Assembly (NCBI RefSeq): GCF_900102345.1
Contig: NZ_FNKB01000002.1
Location: 1 to 64,000 of the forward strand
Source: Leucobacter chromiiresistens
GTDB taxonomy: Bacteria; Actinomycetota; Actinomycetes; Actinomycetales; Microbacteriaceae
Reading direction: 5' to 3'
DNA length: 64,000 bases
Below the pieces are notes generated by a model. The model had not been told where the DNA came from. It was given only the letters and a program-made list of their open reading frames with translations, and made no database searches. How positions within the stretch are numbered: the stretch's first letter is position 1; the number at the start of each line of letters is the position of its first letter. Positions 14,846 through 25,600 of this stretch are shown here, in pieces. Position numbers and translations under genes: made by a program.

Positions 14846-15421
14846 TCAGGCCGCGCCCGGATTCGCCGTCGCATGCGCGATGAGCACTTCGGCCGCGTCG
14901 CGCGCGTGCCGCGCAGCCGCTGGATCGTCGCCGATCGCGGCGGTGCTCTGCGCCCCCTCGGCGAGGATCGAGAGCTGCGCGGCGAGCGGTTCGGTGCCCC
15001 CCGCGTCGCGCACCAGCTGCGACATGTAGCGCTGGAACGACGCCTTGTGATCCTGCACGATCTCGGCGACGTGGGCGTGCGTGCCGCCGAGCTCGCCGAA
15101 CGCGTTGATGAAGGCGCAGCCGCGGAACGCGGGATCGCGGAACCAGCCGTCGAGGTAGTCGAACACGGCGAGCATCCGGTCGCGAGTGCTCGGCCCCGCC
15201 GCGGCGACCCGCTGCGAGAGGCCCTCCTCCCACTCGCGGTGCCGGCGCGCGAGCACCTCGGCGATCACGGCGTCTTTGGAGGGGAAGAGCGCGTAGAGGC
15301 GGCGGAGGGAGACGCCCGCGCTCGAGCGCACCTCGTCCATGCCCACGGCGGAGAAGCCCTTGCGGTAGTAGAGCTCTTCCGCTGCGCTCCCGATGCGCTC
15401 CCGTGCCTCGACGTCATCCAT
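14846..15421 (-). CDS. TetR-family repressor of the adjacent hydrolase
   Basis: 191 aa from the ATG at 15421 (a GTG two codons earlier is possible). The N-terminal TetR helix-turn-helix is clear (RIGSAAEELYYRKGFSAVGM, DEVRSSAGVSLRRLYALFPS). The C-terminal ligand domain has the AefR/YxaF-like FRGCAFINAFGEL motif. It is divergent from the alpha/beta hydrolase gene, with two identical-arm palindromes in the 88 bases between them, so autoregulation and control of the hydrolase are very likely. Confidence 0.85.
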   Translation of the reverse strand: MDDVEARERIGSAAEELYYRKGFSAVGMDEVRSSAGVSLRRLYALFPSKDAVIAEVLARRHREWEEGLSQRVAAAGPSTRDRMLAVFDYLDGWFRDPAFRGCAFINAFGELGGTHAHVAEIVQDHKASFQRYMSQLVRDAGGTEPLAAQLSILAEGAQSTAAIGDDPAAARHARDAAEVLIAHATANPGAA

Positions 15422-15434
15422 GCGCACAGTCTAC

Positions 15435-15463
15435 TTGACAGAGAACGTACGTTCTCGTACAGT
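15435..15463 (+). promoter_or_regulatory. hydrolase promoter with TetR operator O1
   Basis: TTGACA (15435-15440), 17 bp and TACAGT (15458-15463) make a near-consensus promoter. The 16-bp perfect palindrome GAGAACGTACGTTCTC (15441-15456) fills the spacer, so a bound TetR dimer would block RNA polymerase. Confidence 0.8.
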
Positions 15464-15474
15464 GAACCACGAGT

Positions 15475-16352
<878 letters not shown>

Positions 16353-16427
16353 GCGCGGGCCGCGGCCCCGAATAATCGAGCCGCGGCCCCGAACGGGCCG
16401 CACCGCGCCCCAGCGGGGCGGACGGGG

Positions 16428-17039
16428 TCACTCCCCGCTGAACGGCGGAGAGATCAGCAGATCCGCCCGCTCCGCGAGGAACGACGCGAGGGTCGGCGCA
16501 CCAGTGAGCGGTGCGCCGGCCCTCCAGCGCACCCGCACCTCTCCGGCGTCGAACCCGACCGGCCCGGAGCCGGAGAGCGCGGATCGCGTCTCGGCCGATG
16601 CTTCGTCGAGCGGGATCGGGCGCGCGTCGTAGTTCACGGCCTCGCCGATGGCGTACCCGCCGCGCAGGGCCGCGGCTGCGATCTCCCGACGCTCCTCGCG
16701 CGAAGCCGACTGGTAGCCGGGGCGCCCCCGCTCGGCCGCGCGCGTCGCGTGCCCCAGTTCGTGCAGCTCGCCCGAGGCGCTGAGCAGCAGCGAGCCGACG
16801 CGCCACACCTCGCCGATGGGCTGCATGACGGCCGGCCGCATCACCAGGAAGCGGCGGCGGGGGGCGACGTACTCGGCGAGGAACTCGCGCGCCACCCCGG
16901 CGGCGTCGAGGCGCGCGGCGGTCTCCCGGCACGCGTCGCGCGCCCGGCTCACCGCCGCTGCGAAGCCGGGCGACGCGGCGGCGTCGGGGGCCGGCGACGG
17001 ATGCGGAGCGGGGGCGGGAGCATCGGGCGTCTCGGGCAC
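16428..17039 (-). CDS. conserved actinobacterial protein, unknown
   Basis: 203 aa from a GTG at 17039 placed six bases after a TACACT -10 box on the minus strand, so probably leaderless; a GTG at 17045 would touch the box. After a Pro/Ala-rich start it reads PRRRFLVMRPAVMQPIGEVW, RAAERGRPGYQSASREERRE, then GEVRVRWRAGAPL. I recognise these patterns only as those of uncharacterised actinobacterial proteins. HELGH in GELHELGHATR looks accidental. It is divergent from the EamA exporter. Confidence 0.65.
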   Translation of the reverse strand: MPETPDAPAPAPHPSPAPDAAASPGFAAAVSRARDACRETAARLDAAGVAREFLAEYVAPRRRFLVMRPAVMQPIGEVWRVGSLLLSASGELHELGHATRAAERGRPGYQSASREERREIAAAALRGGYAIGEAVNYDARPIPLDEASAETRSALSGSGPVGFDAGEVRVRWRAGAPLTGAPTLASFLAERADLLISPPFSGE

Positions 17040-17085
17040 CCGCACAGTGTAACTCCGGCGCCAGGCACGCACTAAGCTCGATCTG

Positions 17086-18015
17086 ATGAGCTCCGTGCAC
17101 GTCGCCAACCGATTCAGCCGTGGAGCGATCGTGCGCGCGATGCTGCTGGTGCTCGTCGGCGCGACCGGCGTGCAGCTCTCGGCCGTCTTCGCGGTCGGCC
17201 TCTTCGAGCCGCTCGGCGTGCTCGGCACGAGTTCGCTGCGGCTCGCCATCGCCGCGCTCCTCCTGGTCGCGCTCTTCCGGCCGAAGCTGCGCGGACGGTC
17301 GCGCGCCGAATGGCTCGGCATCGTGCTCTACGGCGTCGCCATGGCCGCCATGAACGCGATGCTCTACCTCGCCGTCGACCGGCTGCCGCTCGGGATCGCC
17401 ACCACGCTCGACTTCCTCGGGCCGTGCGCGGTGGCGCTGTTCGCGTCGCGCCGGGCGCGGGAGGGGCTGCTCGCGGTCGTGGCGCTGCTGGGGGTGGCCC
17501 TCATCGCGGGGTTCGGCGGGCCGCTCGATGCGCTCGGCGTCGTCTTCGGGCTGCTCGCGGGCGCCTCGTTCGGCCTGTACACCCTGCTGGCCGCCCGGGT
17601 GGGGCACGCGAGCGGCGGGCTGCAGGGCGTCGCGCTGTCGGTGGTCGTCGCCGCGATCCTCACCCTGCCGTTCTCGGTGCCCGCCGTTCCGCTCATCGCC
17701 CCTCCGCACCTGCTGCCGCTGATCGCGTCGGCGCTTCTCGGCACCGCTCTGGCGTTCACGGTCGATACGCTTGCGGGCCGGCTCACCTCGGCCCGCGTGC
17801 TCGGCGTGTTCTTCGCGTTCGACCCCGTCGTCGGAACGATCGTCGGAGCGGTGCTCCTGAGCCAGGTGCTCTCGCCAGTGGCGCTCGCCGGCGTCGTGCT
17901 CGTGGTGCTCGCCGGTGCGGGCATCGTCTGGTCCGCGGGCGGCGGCGGAAGCGGCGGCGGGGCTGACGGCGGCGCGGGCGCGGAGCCGGCGGGGCCGCCC
18001 GGATCCGCGCCCTGA
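17086..18015 (+). CDS. EamA-family (DMT) transporter, RhtA-like
   Basis: 309 aa with about ten transmembrane helices in two repeats of five, as in the drug/metabolite transporter superfamily (for example LAIAALLLVALFRPKL, LDFLGPCAVALFASRRARE). RhtA-type members export threonine or homoserine. The last 30 residues are a Gly/Ala-rich disordered tail. A TAAGCT box seven bases before the ATG suggests a leaderless transcript. Confidence 0.8.
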   Translation: MSSVHVANRFSRGAIVRAMLLVLVGATGVQLSAVFAVGLFEPLGVLGTSSLRLAIAALLLVALFRPKLRGRSRAEWLGIVLYGVAMAAMNAMLYLAVDRLPLGIATTLDFLGPCAVALFASRRAREGLLAVVALLGVALIAGFGGPLDALGVVFGLLAGASFGLYTLLAARVGHASGGLQGVALSVVVAAILTLPFSVPAVPLIAPPHLLPLIASALLGTALAFTVDTLAGRLTSARVLGVFFAFDPVVGTIVGAVLLSQVLSPVALAGVVLVVLAGAGIVWSAGGGGSGGGADGGAGAEPAGPPGSAP

Positions 18016-18047
18016 GTCGCGCACGCTGATCGGCGTACACTGGTCTG

Positions 18048-18812
18048 ATGAGTGAGAACGCGGGTCGGCAGTCGCTCGAGATCGAGCGGAAGTACGAGGT
18101 CGCGGCGGATCTGCCGCTGCCGCCCGACTCCGCCTTCGCCGAGGCGGGGCTCACCGCGGCGTCGCCGATCACCTACGAGCTCTCGGCGGTCTACTTCGAC
18201 ACGAGCGATGCGGATCTCGCGCGTCGGGGCCTCGCGCTGCGGGTGCGGCACGGCGGGTCGGATGCGGGGTGGCATCTGAAGGAGCGCGGCGAGGCGGAGG
18301 TGCAGGAGCTCTTCTGGCCGCTGGACGACGCGATGCCCGATGGGGTGCGGGCGGAGTTGCGAGCCCGGATCGGCGGAGCCGCCGACGCGGTCGCGCCGAT
18401 CGCCGAGCTCAGCACCGAGCGCACCGTCGTCGTGCTCGCGGATGCCGCGGGCGCGGAGCTCGTCGAGCTGGCGGATGATCGAGTGGAGGCGTTCGACCGC
18501 GTCACCGGTGTGGCTCGCGCCTGGCGCGAGTGGGAGGCCGAGCTGCTGCCCGGCGCGCCGCGTGCGGCGCTCGACCTCGTGGAGCCGGTGCTGCGGGCCG
18601 CGGGGGCCGCGCCGTCGCTGAGCGCGGCGAAGATCGCGCGTGCGACGGGTCGGCTCGTCGACGCGGCGAGGCGCGCGGGCGCGGATGCGGGGCGGATCGC
18701 GGCGCTCGAGGCGCTCGACGCCTCGGATCGCGCCGCCGCCGATGCGGCGGCGGCCGAGGGCACCGCTGAGAGCGCCGCCGCGGAGCGGCGCACGGAAGGA
18801 GAAGCGAAGTGA
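18048..18812 (+). CDS. CYTH-domain protein (triphosphate tunnel metalloenzyme)
   Basis: 254 aa. The signature EIERKY is at residues 11-16, followed by the strands of a CYTH tunnel (YFDTSDADLARRGLALRVRH, GWHLKERG). Members hydrolyse inorganic triphosphate or thiamine triphosphate, or degrade polyphosphate. Residues 190-254 are an Ala-rich helical tail. TACACT ends six bases before the ATG (leaderless). The polyphosphate kinase elsewhere in the window makes a polyphosphate link tempting but unproven. Confidence 0.85.
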   Translation: MSENAGRQSLEIERKYEVAADLPLPPDSAFAEAGLTAASPITYELSAVYFDTSDADLARRGLALRVRHGGSDAGWHLKERGEAEVQELFWPLDDAMPDGVRAELRARIGGAADAVAPIAELSTERTVVVLADAAGAELVELADDRVEAFDRVTGVARAWREWEAELLPGAPRAALDLVEPVLRAAGAAPSLSAAKIARATGRLVDAARRAGADAGRIAALEALDASDRAAADAAAAEGTAESAAAERRTEGEAK

Positions 18813-19027
18813 GCCGGAGATCGACCCCCCGCGATCGGAGCACGCCTCCGTCGGAGCCGCCGTCGCCGCAGGCTCGGCGGAAGCAGATCATCGTCGGCCT
18901 CGTCATGGGGGCGATCATGGGCGTGGTGCTCGGGGCGCTCACCCAGTTCTGGCTGTGGCTGCCCGCCGGCCTCGCGATGGGGCTCGCCACCGGCGCCATC
19001 ATGAAGCCGCCGAGCGACCAGCGCTGA
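18809..19027 (+). CDS. small two-TM membrane protein
   Basis: 72 aa from a GTG overlapping the CYTH stop as GTGA. A Ser/Pro/Arg-rich cytoplasmic start is followed by two helices (QIIVGLVMGAIMGVVLGALT and FWLWLPAGLAMGLATGAIM). Coupled to the CYTH gene; function unknown. Confidence 0.55.
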   Translation: MSRRSTPRDRSTPPSEPPSPQARRKQIIVGLVMGAIMGVVLGALTQFWLWLPAGLAMGLATGAIMKPPSDQR

Positions 19028-19229
19028 TCGGTCGGCGCTGTCGCTCTTACGTCGAGCGCCGCGCGTCGGGCGGCCTGCTGATTCCGCAGAGATTCCGCCT
19101 GAAGGTTTGCGGATTCGGTGGCCGATTCGCGCTGCGGTATTCGATCGCGTGGATTATCGGCGATTCTGGTGGTGTACACGGCAGCACGAATGTGCGAGGA
19201 TCGTGACGGACATCGAGGACGAGGAATCC

Positions 19230-20654
19230 ATGCACCCCACCATTTTCGAAACCCAGGCTCCCGCAGACGACGTGATCGACGCGTCGCTCGCCGGCACGAG
19301 GCTCTCCTGCTTCTGGACCGACGACGTCGCGGCGCAGGCGCCCCACTACCCCGAGCTCAGCGGGGATCAGCAGGTCGACGACGCCGTCGTCGGCGGCGGC
19401 TTCTCGGGGCTCTGGACGGCGATCAAGCTGAAGACGGAGCACCCCGACCGCCGCGTCGTGCTCGTCGAAGCCGTGCGCATCGGCTGGGCGGCGTCGGGCC
19501 GCAACGGCGGGTTCTGCGAGGCCAGCATCTCGCACGGCGAGCCGAACGCAGAATCGCGGTGGCCCGACGAGACGGGCACGCTGCGCCGCATCGGCTACGA
19601 GAACCTCGACGCGATCGAGCGCTTCATCACCGAGCACGGCCTCGACGTCGACTTCGAGCGCAACGGCGCCCTGTCGGTCGCGAACGAGCCGTACCAGGTC
19701 GACTGGCTCGGGGAGAGCGAGGACGAGCACGTCGTCACGCTCGACCGCGACGGCGTGCAGCGGCGCATCGCCTCGCCGACCTTCCTCGGCGGCGAGTTCT
19801 CGCCGCGGGAGAACGCGAACATCCACCCGGCCAAGCTGGCGCTCGAGCTGGCGCGCCACGCCGCCGAGATCGGCGTCGAGATCTACGAGGGCTCGCCCGT
19901 GCAGAAGCTCGACGGCTCTGCCGAGGAGCCGATCCGCCTCACCATCGCGAACGGCAGCACGCTCGTCGCGGAGCGCGTGGCGCTCTGCACGAACGTGTTC
20001 CCCTCGCTCCTCAAACGCTACCGCTTCCACACCATCCCCGTGTACGACTACGTGCTGATGACGGAGCCCCTCACCGACGAGCAGCTCGCGTCGATCGGCT
20101 GGGAGGGTCGCGAAGGCCTCTCCGACCTCGCGAACCAGTTCCACTACTCGCGGCTCACGAAAGACAACCGCATCCTCTGGGGCGGCTACGACGCGGTGTA
20201 CCACGCCGGCGGCCGCATCAAGCGCGAGTACGAGGATCGCATGGAGAGCCACCGCAAGCTGGCGAGCCACTTCTTCACGACCTTCCCGCAGCTCGCGGGC
20301 GTCAAGTTCTCGCACCGCTGGGCGGGCGCCATCGACTCGAGCACCCGCTTCTGCGCGTTCTTCGGGCAGGCGCACGGCGGCCGCGTGCAGTACGTCTCGG
20401 GCTTCACCGGTCTCGGCGTAGGCGCCACGCACTTCGCCGCCGACGTGATGGTGGATCGGTTCGAGGGCCGCGTGACGGAGCGCACCGAGCTCGAGATGGT
20501 GCGGCAGATGCCGCTGCCGTTCCCGCCCGAGCCTGCCGCCTCCATCGGTGTGAACCTCTTCCGCTGGTCGTTCGACCGCGCAGACCGCAACGAGGGCAAG
20601 CGCAACCTGTTCCTCAAGACGATGGACGCCGTCGGCTTCGGGTTCGACTCGTGA
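19230..20654 (+). CDS. FAD-dependent amine oxidoreductase (DAO/PuuB-like)
   Basis: 474 aa from the ATG at 19230 with GAGGA upstream. The Rossmann FAD motif is DDAVVGGGFSGLWTAIKL (about 50-67, GxGxxG as GGGFSG), followed by GWAASGRNGGF, typical of the D-amino-acid oxidase superfamily. The overall pattern is closest to gamma-glutamylputrescine oxidases. It is coupled to a cupin gene by GTGA overlap; together they probably oxidise an amine or amino acid. Substrate not determined. Confidence 0.8.
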   Translation: MHPTIFETQAPADDVIDASLAGTRLSCFWTDDVAAQAPHYPELSGDQQVDDAVVGGGFSGLWTAIKLKTEHPDRRVVLVEAVRIGWAASGRNGGFCEASISHGEPNAESRWPDETGTLRRIGYENLDAIERFITEHGLDVDFERNGALSVANEPYQVDWLGESEDEHVVTLDRDGVQRRIASPTFLGGEFSPRENANIHPAKLALELARHAAEIGVEIYEGSPVQKLDGSAEEPIRLTIANGSTLVAERVALCTNVFPSLLKRYRFHTIPVYDYVLMTEPLTDEQLASIGWEGREGLSDLANQFHYSRLTKDNRILWGGYDAVYHAGGRIKREYEDRMESHRKLASHFFTTFPQLAGVKFSHRWAGAIDSSTRFCAFFGQAHGGRVQYVSGFTGLGVGATHFAADVMVDRFEGRVTERTELEMVRQMPLPFPPEPAASIGVNLFRWSFDRADRNEGKRNLFLKTMDAVGFGFDS

Positions 20655-21040
20655 GCGGTCTGCTGCCCGACGGCCGAAACGTCGCCGTGCGCGGCACCGG
20701 GATCGACGTCGAGCTCGAAGCCGTCGACCCCGCCGACACCGTCTCCGGGAGCCCGGAGCAGGGCATCGCGGAGCTCGGGGGCATCGCCGGGGCCGAGCTC
20801 GGCATCTGGGAGCTCCGGGGCGGCACGGTCACCGACACCGAGGTCGACGAGCTCTTCATCGTGCTCAGCGGCTCCGCGTCGATCGAGCTGCTCGACGTAC
20901 CGGGCGACCCCGGGGCGGCGGGCAGCGTCGTAGAGGTCGCCGCCGGCGACGTGATGCGACTAATCGCGGGCACTCGCACCCGGTGGACGGTGGGCGACCA
21001 CATCCGCAAGGTGTACGTCGCCGAGGCCGAGGGCGACTGA
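20651..21040 (+). CDS. cupin-domain protein
   Basis: 129 aa from a GTG overlapping the oxidase stop. The pattern IWELRGGTVTDTEVDELFIV, then LSGSASIEL and AAGDVMRLIAGTRTRWTV matches small DUF861-type cupins. The metal ligands are partly replaced: the first motif has no His and only the Glu of DELFIV is clear. So it may bind substrate without catalysis. Always read together with the upstream oxidoreductase. Confidence 0.75.
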   Translation: MSGLLPDGRNVAVRGTGIDVELEAVDPADTVSGSPEQGIAELGGIAGAELGIWELRGGTVTDTEVDELFIVLSGSASIELLDVPGDPGAAGSVVEVAAGDVMRLIAGTRTRWTVGDHIRKVYVAEAEGD

Positions 21041-21043
21041 CCC

Positions 21044-21094
21044 GGAGGCCGCAGACGCCCGGAGGCCGCAGACGCCGGGAGGCCGCAGACGACT
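21044..21094. repeat. three tandem 17-bp repeats
   Basis: GGAGGCCGCAGACGCCC is repeated at 21044-21060, 21061-21077 and 21078-21094 with 1-3 changes. It starts just after the cupin stop and ends before the NCS2 permease promoter. Non-coding; may vary in copy number between strains. Confidence 0.75.
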
Positions 21095-21217
21095 GACCCG
21101 GTCGCCGCGCACGTCGGGTCCGCGGGCGCCCGCCGAGCACTAAGATATGAGCTTGGCTGTGCGCTCGAAGGGGTGGCTGCGCGGCACATCGCGATCCGGA
21201 ACCCCCGAGGAGCACCG

Positions 21218-22558
21218 ATGGCACTGACCTGGAAGCAGCACGGCGACGGAACGCGCGTCGCGCCGGAGGCCATCGTGCTGCCCGAGGAGCGGCTGAGCTG
21301 GCTGCGCACCATCGGCTTCGGCGCTCAGCACGTCGTCGCCATGTTCGGCGCGACCTTCCTCGTTCCGCTGCTCACCGGGTTCAGCCCGACCGCGACGCTG
21401 TTCTTCTCGGGGCTCGGCACCCTGCTCTTCCTGCTGATCACGGGCAACCGTCTGCCGAGCTACCTCGGATCCTCCTTCGCCTTCATCGCCCCCATCCTCG
21501 CGGCGACCGCGAGCGGCGACCCCGAGAACCCCGACCTCGGCCGCGCATCGTTCGGCATCCTCGCGATCGGCGTGCTCATGGCCATCGTCGGCCTCATCGT
21601 GCACCGCTTCGGCTCGGGCTGGATCAACGCGCTGATGCCGCCCGTGGTCATGGGCGCGATCGTCGCCCTCATCGGCTTCAACCTCGCGCCTGCGGTGAAG
21701 AACAACTGGAACGCGACGGAGCTCTCGGGGTGGGTCGCGCTCATCACGATCACCGCCGTGCTGCTCATCACCGTGCTCTTCCGCGGTCTGCTCGGGCGGC
21801 TCTCGATCGTGCTCGGCATGGCGGTCGGCTACGTCTCGGCGGCGCTCATGGGCGAGGTCGACCTCTCGAAGGTCGGCGACGCCCCCTGGCTCGGCCTGCC
21901 CGCCTTCCACGCCGTCGGCAACCCGTTCGCAGACCCGACGCTGTGGGGCCTGCTCCCCGCCTTCCTCCCCGTCGTGCTCGTGCTGATCGCCGAGAACGTC
22001 GGCCACGTGAAGAGCGTCGGCCTCATGGTGCAGCGCGACCTCGATCCGCTCACGGGCCGCGCGCTCCTCGCCGACGGCGTCTCGACCGTGCTCGCGGGCT
22101 TCGGGGGCGGATCGGGCACGACCACCTACGGCGAGAACATCGGCGTGATGGCCGCCACGCGCGTCTACTCGACCGCCGCCTACTGGGTCGCCGGCGTCTT
22201 CGCCGTGGTGCTCAGCTTCTCGCCGAAGGTCGGCGAGCTGATCTTCTCGGTGCCCTCCGGCGTGCTCGCCGGGGTGACGGTCGCTTTGTACGGCCTCATC
22301 GGGCTCATCGGCGTCAAGATCTGGATCGACAACGGGGTCGACTTCTCGAAGCCGATCAACCAGTTCTCGGCGGCCGTGCCGCTCATCGTCGGCATCGCCG
22401 ACTTCACGCTGCAGATCGGGTCGGTGCTCTTCAACGGCATCGCGCTCGGCACGATCGCGGCCGTCGCCGTCTACCACGTCATGCGGGGCCTCGCGAAGCT
22501 GCGGGGCGGCGAGATGCAGGTGGCCGACCCCGTCGTCACGGGGGCATCGCGCGACTGA
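21218..22558 (+). CDS. NCS2-family nucleobase permease (uracil type)
   Basis: 446 aa from the ATG at 21218 with CGAGGAG seven nt upstream. Some 12-14 hydrophobic segments and the family motifs are visible: GFGAQHVVAMFGATFLVP near the N-terminus and LIAENVGHVKSVGLM in the middle (the Glu of TM8), then GGGSGTTTYGENIGVMAATR. These are the substrate-site signatures of UraA-like uracil/proton symporters. A bulged inverted repeat follows the stop. Confidence 0.85.
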   Translation: MALTWKQHGDGTRVAPEAIVLPEERLSWLRTIGFGAQHVVAMFGATFLVPLLTGFSPTATLFFSGLGTLLFLLITGNRLPSYLGSSFAFIAPILAATASGDPENPDLGRASFGILAIGVLMAIVGLIVHRFGSGWINALMPPVVMGAIVALIGFNLAPAVKNNWNATELSGWVALITITAVLLITVLFRGLLGRLSIVLGMAVGYVSAALMGEVDLSKVGDAPWLGLPAFHAVGNPFADPTLWGLLPAFLPVVLVLIAENVGHVKSVGLMVQRDLDPLTGRALLADGVSTVLAGFGGGSGTTTYGENIGVMAATRVYSTAAYWVAGVFAVVLSFSPKVGELIFSVPSGVLAGVTVALYGLIGLIGVKIWIDNGVDFSKPINQFSAAVPLIVGIADFTLQIGSVLFNGIALGTIAAVAVYHVMRGLAKLRGGEMQVADPVVTGASRD

Positions 22559-22577
22559 GCGGGGCGACGCGCCGCGA

Positions 22578-22611
22578 AACTCCGGGAAATCAGCGCTGAT
22601 TCCCGGGAGTT
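22578..22611 (+). terminator. terminator-like inverted repeat after the NCS2 permease
   Basis: AACTCCGGGAAATCAGC (22578-22594) and GCTGATTCCCGGGAGTT (22595-22611) form a 17-bp stem with one bulge on each side and almost no loop. No U-tract. It lies 20 bases after the permease stop and just upstream of the next promoter. Confidence 0.5.
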
Positions 22612-22628
22612 CTGCGTAGGGTGGCGGT

Positions 22629-25600
22629 GTGTGGAGTGTAGATCGGTTACGGCGACCCGAAAAGGGCCGCGGCGCGGAGAGCGCCGAGTCGTCTTCCACG
22701 CGCGCGAACGGCGTGGAGGCGGAAGCGGGCGCGGAGGCCCCGGCGGCCGCTCAGCAGCCCCTGAACGAGGGGGCGCTCGCCAAGGCGCCCGCGCAGGCGC
22801 CCCGCGATGAACCCGACCTGGCGGCCGAATTGAGCGGGCCCGTGTCGCTGGTCGACGCGTACGCCGACGAGCACGCCGATTGGCGACGCGAACTCGCGAG
22901 CATCGGGGGGCGCAACCCGCTGCTGCACTTCGACGACCGCCCGGCGAACCGCATCGAGCTCTCCACGACCCACCCGGGCGGTCTGCCGCAGTTCATCACC
23001 GGCAACAAGATCCTCCTCTCCGCGCTCATCCGCGACGACCTCGCTCTGAGGCACGCCCGAGCGGCGGCCGGCCGCGTGACCGACAAGGCCATCGAGATGC
23101 GCACCGTGCGCGGGCTCGAGACCGTCAACCTGGGCGTCGGCATCGCGAAGTGGGAGTACGAGGGCGAGGAGTTCTGCGCCCCCGTGCTGCTGCGCCCCCT
23201 CGCCATCCGCCGCTACGGCCGCGACTTCGAGCTCAAGCTCAAGCAGTTCCCGGTCGTCAACTCCGAGCTGATCCGTGCAATGCGCGAGCAGTTCGGCATC
23301 AGCGTCGACGCGCGAACGCTCATCGAGCTGTCGCAGTCGGAGGGCGTGTTCAAGCCGCAGCCCGTGATCGATCGGCTGCGGCAGATGGCCGCGGGCGTTC
23401 CGGGGTTCGTCGTGCAGCCCCGCCTCGTGGTCTCGTCGTTCCACAACGTGGCGCAGTCGATGGTGGCCGATGCGAAGGAGCTCGCGTCTCCCGTGCTCGC
23501 GGCCGTCTGCGGCAACGAGCCCGCGAAGCGGCAGCTCGCGGCGGCGTACCGTCCGGTCACCGCCACCCCGCCCGACGAGCGCTCGCCCGACACGGACCGG
23601 ACGCTCTACGACGCCGACGCCGAGCAGGACGACGTGCTCGCGCAGATCGACGCCGGCCATTCGCTGGTCGTGCACACGCTGCCCGGCACGGGCGGCACGC
23701 AGACCGTCGTCAACGCGATCGGCAACCTCGTGCGCGCCGGCAAGCGCGTGCTCGTGGTCTCGCCGCGCCGAGCCACGCTCGACGGCATCGCGCACCGGCT
23801 GACGCGCGTGGGGCTCGCGGGCATGGCGGTGAGCCCCCGCCGCCTCCGCCGCAACCTGGTCGAGTCGATCAGCCGCAACGAGAACGCCCGCACGGAGCGG
23901 CTGCGCGACGTCGATGAGGCGCTCGTGCGGCTGCGCGGCGTGCTGCTCGACTACCAGGCGGCGCTCTCGGCCCCCGACGAGCGATTCGGCGTCTCGCCGC
24001 TCGACGCGCTGCGCAAGCTCACCGCGCTCTCGCTCGAGGAGCGCCCGCCGAGCACCACGGTGCGGCTCGACGACCAGGCGCTCGGGCAGCTCACGCTCGA
24101 CCGCACCTCGGTCGCCGAGGCGCTGACCGAGGTCGCCCGACTCGGCCAGTTCCAGTACGGGCCCGAGGATTCGCCGTGGTACGGCGTCAGCTTCGCGACG
24201 ACGGAGGAGGCGCGCTCCGCGTACGGCACCGCGGTCGACCTCGCCGAGTCGCAGCTGCCGCGCCTGATCTCGATGTCGAACGAGCTCGTGGGGCAGACCT
24301 CGATGCGCCCCTATGAGACCATCGCCGAGCTCGGCGTGTACCTGCGCCTGCTCATGGGTATTCGCGAGACGCTCGACCGTTTCACGCCCGAGGTGTACGA
24401 CCGCTCGCTCACGGAGGTCATCGCCGCGCACGCTCCCCGGGGCGACGACGAGATGTCGGCCGCCAACAAGCGCCGGCTGCGCAAGCTCGCCCGCGAATAC
24501 GTGCGCCCCGGTGTGCACATCTCAGACATGTACTCCCGCCTGGTGCAGATTCAGCAGCAGCGCGTGCTCTGGCAGCGGTACACCACGGTCGTGGGCGCCC
24601 GGCCCGAGGTGCCGCTCGGCATCTCGGACGTGGTCGTCGCGTTCCAGTCGGCGTACCAGGATCTCGATGCGCTCGACCGCGTGCTCGGCACGACGGCCGA
24701 TGCGGATCGCCTGAAGACGCAGACCCTGTCGCGTCTCGCCAGCCGCATCTCCGATCTCGCCCGCGAGTCGGAGGTGCTGCAGAACATCCAGGAGCGCACG
24801 GCGATCGTCGAGCGCATGCGCTCGGCGCACCTCGAGCCCCTGCTCGACGACCTCTCGGCGCGCCACGTGCCGGCCGAAGACGTCGCCGACGAGCTGGAGC
24901 TCGCCTGGTGGCAGTCGGTGCTCGAGCGCATGCTGCAGAGCAACGAGGCGCTGCTGAGCGCGAACACGAGCGTGATCGAGCGGCTTGAGGCCGACTTCCG
25001 TCTCGTCGATGACGCGCACGCCGGCGCCAACGGCGCCCTGCTGGCCGCGTCGCTCTCAGACGCGTGGCGCATCGCGGTGCTCGACTACAAGCAGGAGGCG
25101 CTCGCCATGCGCGAGGCGCTGCGCAGCGGGTACGTGTCGCCGCAGTCGCTCGCGCAGCGGGCTCCGAACCTGCTCGGGGTGCTGGCCCCGGTGTGGGCCA
25201 TGTCGCCCTACGAGGTCGCGATGCTGCCCGACACGATGCGCTTCGACGCGGTGCTCGTCGTCGACGCGGGAGCGACGACGCTCGCCGAGAACCTCGGCGC
25301 GATCCGGCGCGCAGAGCAGGTCGTCGCGTTCGGCGACACCATGACGCAGACGCCGTCGCACTTCGACATCGCCGTGGGCGCGTCCGACGAGGATCGCGAG
25401 ACGGTCGACGCCGACGCGCTGCACCGCAGCTCGGCGTTCGCGCAGCTCGGCGACGTGCTGCCGACGCTGACGCTGACGCGCAGCTACCGGGCGGGCGGCG
25501 AGGATCTGACCAATCTCGTGAACACCCGCTTCTACGGCGGGGCGATCCAGTCGCTGCCGTGGGCCGGCAGCTTCCTTCACCACTCCAGCCTGACGTACGA

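Noticed and set aside
16428..17039. HELGH motif suggesting a zinc protease
   Set aside because: The surrounding sequence does not resemble a peptidase and relatives I recall do not keep the motif; likely chance.
21729..22599. Alternative plus frame across the NCS2 permease
   Set aside because: Arg/His-rich shadow without motifs; the permease frame has the full family signature.
22647..24518. Long minus-strand open frame opposite the helicase-like gene
   Set aside because: Antisense shadow produced by high GC; the plus-strand gene has coherent motifs.
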